Part shown: piece by piece, positions 14,989 through 20,663 of the stretch
How the letters are laid out: the number at the start of each line of letters is the position of its first letter
Position numbering within the stretch: position 1 is the stretch's first letter
Source: PVC group bacterium
GTDB taxonomy: Bacteria > Verrucomicrobiota > Kiritimatiellia > CAIKKV01 > PXCX01
Assembly: GCA_003567575.1 (NCBI GenBank)
Contig: PWZG01000070.1
Span: 1 to 20,663, forward strand
Length of the DNA stretch: 20,663 nt
Direction of reading: 5' to 3'
Translations under genes and position numbers: made by a program
Notes under the pieces: model-generated
Database searches by the model: none
Seen by the model: the letters and a program-made list of their open reading frames with translations, nothing else
Told to the model about the DNA's origin: nothing

Positions 14989-16950
14989 TCACGATGTCTT
15001 GACCAGAACCCCCGAAATCATGTAGGCCGCCATCCCTTCAAGGATTATCCGCCGCCCCTCGATACGGGCCGCATGCGTACCTTGGCCTTCATCCAGGGCG
15101 GTCATCTCCACATCATCCGCCATTCCCAACGTGGCGGTATTCAACGTTACTTCGCCGGCCACCGTCTTTTCCGACAGATTGGCTACCAGCACAAGGGCGT
15201 TACCGGATTTGTCCATGTACACAAGCGGATAGAGCGCCTCATCCGACCAGGTGACGACATCCGTCGATTCCACCGATGGGTTCAAGGTGCGCACGGGCGC
15301 GCCGTCGAGACATGACAACAGCTTCCATAACGGCAGCGTGAAGCCACAGGAATGCTCGAACTCGAATCCGGGTTCCATAAACGGATGATTCGACCAACCG
15401 AGTCCGGCGGCATAGGCAACGGCTTTCTGGCTGGAAAAAGCGCGGCGGTCCGGCGCGTTACCGGCTATCAGGTGCAGTCCGCAACAGGATTGCCCGGCAT
15501 AACTCGTGCTGATCTCCGGTTCGGCAAGGAGTCCGGAATGCAGGACGGAGAATTCGCCGGTAAGCGCAACGTCGAACAAGGCGTAATTGGACGGGCTTTG
15601 CATGGTGGTGTGCCCGATGATAACACCGTCCTTGCCGACTTTTTCCCGCAAGGCACGCATAAACATGAACCAGTTGTAGATCGAGGAATGTTTGACCGTC
15701 GACTTCGCAAAACCCATCAGGAATGGGCTGGCCCAGTCAATGTATAAGCCGTCCCAATCCTTTTTCAGGTACGTATCGAAAAAGTCGGAATACATCATGT
15801 ATTGTTCGATCCCGCGCATATAAAAGAGTACGCGCATTCCTTTTGCATGGGCCTTATCGACAAAAGCCCGCAACCATTCCGGATCGTGCGGAATATAGCT
15901 GGACATGGGTTCGCCGTTGCTGCCGCCGCAACTCATCCAAAACTGGTGAATAATGAGTATTTCCGCTCCGAGCGCGACGGCTTCATCAATCCGCTCCAAT
16001 CCCGGATTTTCCACGGCAAGCTGTACATCCTGGTAAAAACACTGTTTCAGGGGAACACTGCACCAGGGCCAGTTGCGCTGTCCGTAAACATATGGGTACA
16101 TGACGTGGCAGATCTTAGCTCCCATAACGTTGTTCCGCTTGACCGGATCCGCCGCGCCACCGCGCAGGGTGCGGGAGGAAGCGCAGAACAACGCCCATTT
16201 ATTGCGGTAAAAAAAAGGAGGTGAGAACGTTTCATCGACGTTCTCCCCGATTCGCCAGGTGGTGATCCATTTCCCGTCAACCTCCTCGGAAACCGTGGTC
16301 GTATCTCCGAGCATATTGTTGCCGAAAGATGTGGAATCCTCGATACATATTTCGACGCGATTGGAATAATGCCGGGTATTTCCCCAACCCAAATCGAGCC
16401 CGATGGAAGGGACCAGATGATCCTTGCGGATCGATTCCGTTCGCGGTCGCGCGACGTTGACGCTTCCCAGGATATGCGGCACGGTGACGTCCTGCTTGAT
16501 GTAGAGTTCCCGGCTCATGTAATTGGAGCGGACGTTCTTCGCGTCGCAAAGATCGAGTGATACACGCATGGCCACGTCGGAAACCCTGGCCGAAACTCCG
16601 TCTTTCGCCACAATCCGGAATTCGCAGAAAACCGCGCCTTCCTCGTGAACGGAATATTGTTGTTCAAACTGAAAGACGCCGGCAATCTCGCTTACGGCGC
16701 CGAAGACCAGACAGGAAGCATCCTCATACTCCGGCACGAAAGTCGCCGCGCAAGCTGATAGGTCGACGCTCCGCCCGTCAATCGTCATGACGATGGCAGG
16801 ACTTGAAGACTTTTCGAAAATCAGGTGTTCTACGCCACTCTCCTTCAACACGAACTGCGTAAGAAACCCGCCGTTGGCAGCGTTCCACCGGTAAATACCG
16901 TTCCCGGTTTCAACGGAAATTTCCGCGTCTGTTTTCTCGATTTTGAACAT
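14989..16950 (-). CDS. Putative TIM-barrel glycoside hydrolase (GH36/DUF6259-like)
   Basis: 653 aa without signal peptide, so probably cytoplasmic. Three parts are visible. Residues 1-250 form a beta-rich N-terminal domain. About 290-560 form a TIM barrel with DPEWLRAFVDKAHAKGMRVLFYMRG, DGLYIDWASPF, GKDGVIIGHTT and FDVALTGEFS. About 590-653 form a C-terminal beta sandwich (NALVLVANLSEKTV). D405 in YIDWAS is the likeliest catalytic nucleophile; D460 or E466 could be the partner. The layout resembles the GH36/GH31 alpha-glycosidase group and uncharacterised glycoside-hydrolase-like families. ATG 16950 has GAGGG close upstream. It follows the first HAD gene after 18 bases. Substrate unknown; fold-level call only. 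Confidence 0.65.
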   Translation of the reverse strand: MFKIEKTDAEISVETGNGIYRWNAANGGFLTQFVLKESGVEHLIFEKSSSPAIVMTIDGRSVDLSACAATFVPEYEDASCLVFGAVSEIAGVFQFEQQYSVHEEGAVFCEFRIVAKDGVSARVSDVAMRVSLDLCDAKNVRSNYMSRELYIKQDVTVPHILGSVNVARPRTESIRKDHLVPSIGLDLGWGNTRHYSNRVEICIEDSTSFGNNMLGDTTTVSEEVDGKWITTWRIGENVDETFSPPFFYRNKWALFCASSRTLRGGAADPVKRNNVMGAKICHVMYPYVYGQRNWPWCSVPLKQCFYQDVQLAVENPGLERIDEAVALGAEILIIHQFWMSCGGSNGEPMSSYIPHDPEWLRAFVDKAHAKGMRVLFYMRGIEQYMMYSDFFDTYLKKDWDGLYIDWASPFLMGFAKSTVKHSSIYNWFMFMRALREKVGKDGVIIGHTTMQSPSNYALFDVALTGEFSVLHSGLLAEPEISTSYAGQSCCGLHLIAGNAPDRRAFSSQKAVAYAAGLGWSNHPFMEPGFEFEHSCGFTLPLWKLLSCLDGAPVRTLNPSVESTDVVTWSDEALYPLVYMDKSGNALVLVANLSEKTVAGEVTLNTATLGMADDVEMTALDEGQGTHAARIEGRRIILEGMAAYMISGVLVKTS

Positions 16951-16968
16951 GTGGCCCTCGCTTTCAGT

Positions 16969-17829
16969 CTATGTGTTGATGTACCCGGACATATCGATAA
17001 ACGGCAAGTTTTCGACATCCTGATAGGTTCCGATAAGATACAATGATTTGGTTTGGAAAAAATCTATTTCGAAGGGCTCGAATTCCCAAGTCTCGCGTTC
17101 ATCGGGGAACGTGCCCGGCAACATTCCGGCAAGGCGCCGATAGTCCGCGTCCGCACGGATCCGGTAAAATTTGACGGCGGCGATTTCAGCGTATTCGAGA
17201 TCCTTGTTGGAATCCGCCACGAAAAGTAAGTCCATGTAGCCCCGGCGTTTGAGCATTTTAAGTATTTCGCCTTTGTCATTGCCGCCGGCCGTGTTGCCGC
17301 CGTGAATGGCGCTGAAACATCCACGATCAAAACCATGACGCGCGAAATCCTTTTCAAGGATGTCCTGCGTAACACCGGATGCTATAAAAAGATCGTAAAC
17401 GCCAGCCAACCGATGCAAAAATGCCTTGACCGAGACGTAGGGTTTCCAGAAGCGATCCGCCGCGGCATCGTTCAGCCCGGAGTAAACCCGGTTGTAGATT
17501 TGACGGGCCTCCGCATAAGCCTCGCGATACTCCTCGCCAAGGACAAATCCGTCAAAAGACGCGACGGAATCCGGGACATGGTTCACCAGCGCATTGACAA
17601 TGGCGGAAAACTGCTCGAAACGCGGCGAACCGGGGTAGCGAATATAAGCGTCTACCATCCGCGCCGTAAGCGCGTCCGCGCCAGCGCCCAGAAAGTCGTT
17701 CAAGCGCGTACGCCTGCAGGCGTACCAGGAGGCGAAAATGATATGGACACCTTTGTCCAAGTTGAGCGGGCCGTTCTGTATGAGTGTCCCGTCAAAATCG
17801 AAGGCAACGGCGCATTCATGATCTGGCAT
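16969..17829 (-). CDS. HAD superfamily hydrolase (proximal)
   Basis: 286 aa from ATG 17829, first gene of the HAD-glycosidase-HAD set. Motif I is VAFDFDGTLIQNG (D11, D13), followed by a helical cap with WYACRRTRLNDFL. Motif II is LFIASGVTQ, the Lys lies in GNDKGEIL, and motif III is LLFVADSNKDLEYA. The C-terminal 50 residues (from about TFPDERETWEF) extend beyond the HAD core. The frame is open up to a TTG at 17952, but that TTG is part of a TTGACA promoter box; ATG 17829 fits motif I placement although its Shine-Dalgarno is poor. It is only distantly similar to the distal HAD gene, so the pair is not a recent duplication. Likely a phosphatase. Confidence 0.78.
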   Translation of the reverse strand: MPDHECAVAFDFDGTLIQNGPLNLDKGVHIIFASWYACRRTRLNDFLGAGADALTARMVDAYIRYPGSPRFEQFSAIVNALVNHVPDSVASFDGFVLGEEYREAYAEARQIYNRVYSGLNDAAADRFWKPYVSVKAFLHRLAGVYDLFIASGVTQDILEKDFARHGFDRGCFSAIHGGNTAGGNDKGEILKMLKRRGYMDLLFVADSNKDLEYAEIAAVKFYRIRADADYRRLAGMLPGTFPDERETWEFEPFEIDFFQTKSLYLIGTYQDVENLPFIDMSGYINT

Positions 17830-17906
17830 GGTTTGGATAGCCAATGGAAATTCACTATTTCGGGCGGCACGGGCCCACACCCTCTTCGAACCCGTCCGGA
17901 AAACAT

Positions 17907-17952
17907 TTGTTTGGTTGGGAAACATCCTGCCAAACAAGGTTGCGAATGTCAA
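17907..17952 (-). promoter_or_regulatory. Possible promoter with operator-like inverted repeat for the HAD-GH-HAD operon
   Basis: An exact TTGACA lies at 17952-17947 on the minus strand. Seventeen bases later CAGGAT (17929-17924) is a poor -10. An inverted repeat, TTGTTTGG (17907-17914) and CCAAACAA (17930-17937), spans this -10 region with 15 bases between arms, as a repressor or activator site might. Function is inferred from position only. Confidence 0.4.
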
Positions 17953-18027
17953 GCGCCACCTTAAGCGGATCAGCGAAGCCGGCTAGTGTACCGTCCGATA
18001 ATTAAGCGTAAACAACTCGAACAGCGT

Positions 18028-18102
18028 TGTCATTGCGAGCGAAGTCGAGGAATCTCGGCACACCGCGACGGACGCCGATCCCTCGACAAGCTCGGCATGA
18101 CA
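18028..18102. repeat. REP-type 75-bp palindrome
   Basis: Starts TGTCATTGCGAGC and ends GCTCGGCATGACA, with TCGAGG/CCTCGA and CGGC/GCCG pairing inside. It is in the gap between the ddl stop and the HAD operon. The TGTCATTGCGAGCGAAG wording is typical of dispersed extragenic palindromes in many bacteria. It could act as a transcription or mRNA-decay barrier. Apart from this palindrome and the promoter-like site at 17907-17952, the gap 17830-18153 shows no gene. Confidence 0.85.
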
Positions 18103-18153
18103 CCGGATTGATTCACACCATTTGTCGGACACCACGCTATCTTTCCCGTGAAA

Positions 18154-19122
18154 TCATTGTGAAGTATTTGACGGTTCCTGCGTATGCCGTTCACGGGCGC
18201 GCTCAACGAGATGCGCGACGAGTGCCTGAAAAGATAAGCCGATCGCCTGGGCTGATTCGGGATAGAGACTGGTCGGTGTCATGCCTGGAAGCGTATTTAC
18301 TTCAAGCACTATCGGATCGCCTTTCTCGGGAAGCACGAAATCGGCACGGGACAAGTCGCGGCAACCCAGGGCTTGATGCGCTTTTTTAGCCAGCTCCCGA
18401 GTTTTGTGATATTGAACTTCGGGAATCGGCGCCGGCAGTATGTGTTCGCTCAATCCCGGTGTATAACGGTGTTCATAATCGTACCATGCGCCTGGCGGCG
18501 TCCGGATTTCGATCACCGGCAAAGCTTCCAGCCCGTTTCGTTCCAGCAGGCCCGCGGTAATTTCCCTGCCCGCGATACGTTCCTCCACCAGAACGCGTTC
18601 ATCGTAAACGAATGCATTGCGCAACGCGGCTTCGATCCCAGGGATATCTTTCGGGAAGGCAACACCGAGCGCGGATCCCTGGCAAGCCGGTTTAACCACC
18701 ACGGCCAATCCCAATGTTTCGAACACCCGTTGCGCCGACATTTTCGCTCCATCGGATCGACGAACGATTATGTCGCGCGCAACCGGAATACCTGCATCGC
18801 GAAAGAGATGCTTGGCCACAATCTTGTCCATCGCACAAGCGCTGGCTCGAACATCGCTTCCAACATACGGATAACCAAGTGTCTCCAAAAATCCCTGAAA
18901 TGTCCCGTCTTCACCAGGCGGCCCGTGCAGCACGGGAAAGACGACATCCACGTTGTTGGTCTTGAGGGCATCCGCAATATTCGCGTCCAATGGCAGCAGA
19001 ACCGTTTTGGGATAAGTAGTACGCAAGGCATCGGCAACGCCGCGACCCGAAACACGCGAGACAGCGGCTTCCGCCGATGTTCCGCCGCAGACAACGGCAA
19101 TCGTCAGGTTTTCAACAGTCAT
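18154..19122 (-). CDS. ddl: D-alanine--D-alanine ligase
   Basis: ATP-grasp ligase joining two D-alanines for peptidoglycan precursor synthesis in the cytoplasm, 322 aa. Motifs: IAVVCGGTSAEAAVSRVSG at the N-terminus; VFPVLHGPPGEDGTFQG; YVGSDVRASACAMDK; VVVKPACQGSALGV; and the C-terminal metal/ATP site VLEVNTLPGMTPTSLYPE. ATG 19122 is chosen over TTG 19134 because GGGGA lies 5 bases upstream of the ATG. It starts 30 bases after the oxidoreductase stop and may share its transcript. It is not beside mur or fts genes here, so it is either the only ddl outside the dcw cluster or a second copy. Confidence 0.95.
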   Translation of the reverse strand: MTVENLTIAVVCGGTSAEAAVSRVSGRGVADALRTTYPKTVLLPLDANIADALKTNNVDVVFPVLHGPPGEDGTFQGFLETLGYPYVGSDVRASACAMDKIVAKHLFRDAGIPVARDIIVRRSDGAKMSAQRVFETLGLAVVVKPACQGSALGVAFPKDIPGIEAALRNAFVYDERVLVEERIAGREITAGLLERNGLEALPVIEIRTPPGAWYDYEHRYTPGLSEHILPAPIPEVQYHKTRELAKKAHQALGCRDLSRADFVLPEKGDPIVLEVNTLPGMTPTSLYPESAQAIGLSFQALVAHLVERARERHTQEPSNTSQ

Positions 19123-19152
19123 CGTATTCCCCAAGTGCCCGCGGAAGTGTAT

Positions 19153-20403
19153 TCACACTTGAGCGCTCCGATTGCTCCCAATCTTAAACGCATTATCGAG
19201 CGGCGGCACGGCGATGTCCTCGCCGGAAGCGATTGATTCGTTGGCGCATGCCGCGATGGCGAGGCTCCAGTAACCGTCTTCGGCCGTAGCCGATGCGCCC
19301 TGCCGGGACGGACCGGTTTCGAACAGAGATTGCATCAGGGCGACATCCGCGCCGCCGTGTCCGCCGGTAGCCTTGGGGATGGTGATGATATCTTCCTTGC
19401 CGGCAGCGTCTACAATGCGGATATTATGATTTCTCTTGGATACTTCGATCCGTGCATCCGTTCCCTGGAAAGCGATACGGCGTTCTTCGTAGGCGGCATA
19501 AAAGATGGCGGAATAATTACACAGCGTACCGCCCTGGTAACGGATGGAAACGTTGTGAGTATCGCAGATATCGTTGTCGCGATGAAACACACATGTATCG
19601 CGCAAGTAGTTGTCGTGATGTTCGGCTTCCAGATATATACGCCGGTAAAAATCCGGTATTTCAGCGGTCTGACCCGGCACATCGTGATTCAGGTCGACGT
19701 AAAAGCGGCAGATATCCTTTGCCTTGCAACCCTTGCAGCGTTCACCCTGTTGTTGATCTGGTGTATAAAACAGTTTGGCGCCTTTTGCAAAAACGCTGGC
19801 GGGACGATCTTCAAGACACCAGTTAATCGCATCGAATGTGTGGGTTCCCTTATGCACCAGTAGTCCGCCGCTTTTTTCGCGGCGTGCATGCCAGCGGCGA
19901 AAATAGTCACCGCCATGCTGCCAGGATACCACATCCGTGCTGTCGACATGTAAAATGCGGCCGGCAACGCCGCTTTGCAGGATTTCCTTGGTTCGTTGCA
20001 TCAACGGATGATAACGGAAATTGAACGCCATGCGAAAGCGCCGGTCGCCGCGGGCTTGCAACATGTCCCGGGCGTCGGCGATGGTCGTCGCCATGGGTTT
20101 TTCGCAAACCACATCGAGTCCCAGGTCGAACGCGCGGACAACCAGATCGCGATGTGTACAATCCGGCGTTGTCACGATGACGGTGTTGAGTCCCGGATGC
20201 TTCAGGAATTCGTCCACATGCGTGTAACACTTACAGTCCGTTGTGCCGAGGTATTGACGGGCGAATTCAACTCGTGTGGGGTTCGGGTCGCAGAGGGCGA
20301 CAACATGTTCGGCGCGTTTTATATGCCGCAACGATTGCAGAAAACCTATGATGCCGCGATGTCCGCAGCCAATTAAACCGATTCGTACCTTTTCGATTGT
20401 CAT
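19153..20403 (-). CDS. Gfo/Idh/MocA family oxidoreductase with cysteine cluster
   Basis: NAD(P)-dependent sugar or sugar-alcohol dehydrogenase type, 416 aa, cytoplasmic. The N-terminal Rossmann fold has GLIGCGHRG (9-17). The family's catalytic Lys is in VVCEKPMATT (K102). The substrate-side motif is GGLLVHKGTHTFDAINW (H184, K185, H188). The C-terminal domain contains RCKGCKAKDIC, a C-x2-C-x5-C set (C223, C226, C232), with further cysteines at 271 and 280 (RDTCVFHRDNDIC) that may complete a structural zinc site. This is unusual for the superfamily at large. ATG 20403 lacks a strong Shine-Dalgarno. It lies 54 bases after the regulator and 30 before ddl. Substrate unknown. Confidence 0.85.
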   Translation of the reverse strand: MTIEKVRIGLIGCGHRGIIGFLQSLRHIKRAEHVVALCDPNPTRVEFARQYLGTTDCKCYTHVDEFLKHPGLNTVIVTTPDCTHRDLVVRAFDLGLDVVCEKPMATTIADARDMLQARGDRRFRMAFNFRYHPLMQRTKEILQSGVAGRILHVDSTDVVSWQHGGDYFRRWHARREKSGGLLVHKGTHTFDAINWCLEDRPASVFAKGAKLFYTPDQQQGERCKGCKAKDICRFYVDLNHDVPGQTAEIPDFYRRIYLEAEHHDNYLRDTCVFHRDNDICDTHNVSIRYQGGTLCNYSAIFYAAYEERRIAFQGTDARIEVSKRNHNIRIVDAAGKEDIITIPKATGGHGGADVALMQSLFETGPSRQGASATAEDGYWSLAIAACANESIASGEDIAVPPLDNAFKIGSNRSAQV

Positions 20404-20457
20404 ATCAATGCGTTCTTTCGACTCTAATTCGGAAATTGTTTGAGTAGCGGTGAAGCG

Positions 20458-20663
20458 TTACGTTTGCAGTTTGTATGCCTTTATTTTTTTTTCGAGATCC
20501 GTCGGGCTGACTTTGAGGGTTGCGGCCGCTTTTGCCTTGTCGCCGCCGGAATTCTTGAGAGCCAGTTCGATCGATTTCTTTTCCTTTTCGCGCAATAAAA
20601 ACGATTTAAGCGCTCTGGCGCGATAGGCGTCGGCCTCGCTGGTTTTCCTGGGAATCCGCTGCA
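20458..20663 (-). CDS. C-terminus of a Fis-type helix-turn-helix regulator (partial)
   Basis: Open frame entering from the right edge on the minus strand, 67 residues, stop TAA at 20460-20458. It has no start inside the window. The final 35 residues (ALKNSGGDKAKAAATLKVSP then TDLEKKIKAYKLQT) match the Fis/NtrC-type DNA-binding domain: A-x3-S-x-G-(N/D)-K-x2-AA-x2-L then a recognition helix. The preceding part is charged and helical (YRARALKSFLLREKEKK). It could be the end of a sigma-54 activator or a small stand-alone Fis-like protein; the missing N-terminus decides. The recognition helix has SPTDLEKKIK instead of the common SRxTLYRKLK, so target binding may differ. Confidence 0.7.
   Translation of the reverse strand, partial: QRIPRKTSEADAYRARALKSFLLREKEKKSIELALKNSGGDKAKAAATLKVSPTDLEKKIKAYKLQT

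Noticed and set aside
18373..19236. 287-codon open frame on the plus strand opposite ddl
   Set aside because: Antisense shadow of ddl; the sequence is low in recognisable motifs and lacks a ribosome binding site.

Overview
This is bacterial chromosome with dense coding on both strands. No rRNA, tRNA, CRISPR array or transposase is recognisable. The gene content suggests a Gram-negative-type saccharolytic bacterium: a glycine-zipper lipoprotein with a lipobox, biosynthetic arginine decarboxylase, a D-Ala-D-Ala ligase, a cytoplasmic GH20 enzyme, a tagaturonate-epimerase-like protein and an uncharacterised TIM-barrel glycosidase. Together with the dispersed palindromes, this makes a PVC-type lineage (Kiritimatiellota or Lentisphaerota) my best guess. 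That placement is inference from gene families only.

Layout. Bases 1-329 are non-coding: two facing arrays of a 13-bp repeat, then a promoter. Next come a GH20 hexosaminidase (+) and, convergent to it, a 3-methyladenine DNA glycosylase (-) preceded by a terminator that ends a 168-aa unknown gene (-). A divergent promoter region then leads to a SlyB-like lipoprotein (+). yraN and guaB (-) overlap by 4 bases and share a good promoter. Arginine decarboxylase speA (+) has a long leader.

The second half is almost entirely on the minus strand. Transcription runs leftward through a partial Fis-type HTH regulator, a Gfo/Idh/MocA oxidoreductase and ddl. It continues through a three-gene HAD phosphatase / glycosidase / HAD phosphatase set. 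Last is a four-gene operon of a UxaE-like epimerase, an amidohydrolase-like protein and two GT4 glycosyltransferases. The intergenic gaps around 13.7-13.96 kb and 18.03-18.10 kb hold large palindromes.

The most unusual signal is a repeated promoter-plus-leader module. The same sequence, from the -35 box through an extended -10 into the 5' end of the transcript, lies upstream of both the GH20 gene (295-405) and speA (6195-6353). In the speA copy the small hairpin tip is replaced by a long palindrome. The two genes are functionally unrelated, so the module is either a mobile promoter/leader repeat or a shared RNA regulator. Also of interest are the HAD-GH-HAD cassette and the epimerase/hydrolase/glycosyltransferase operon, neither of which maps onto a pathway I can name.
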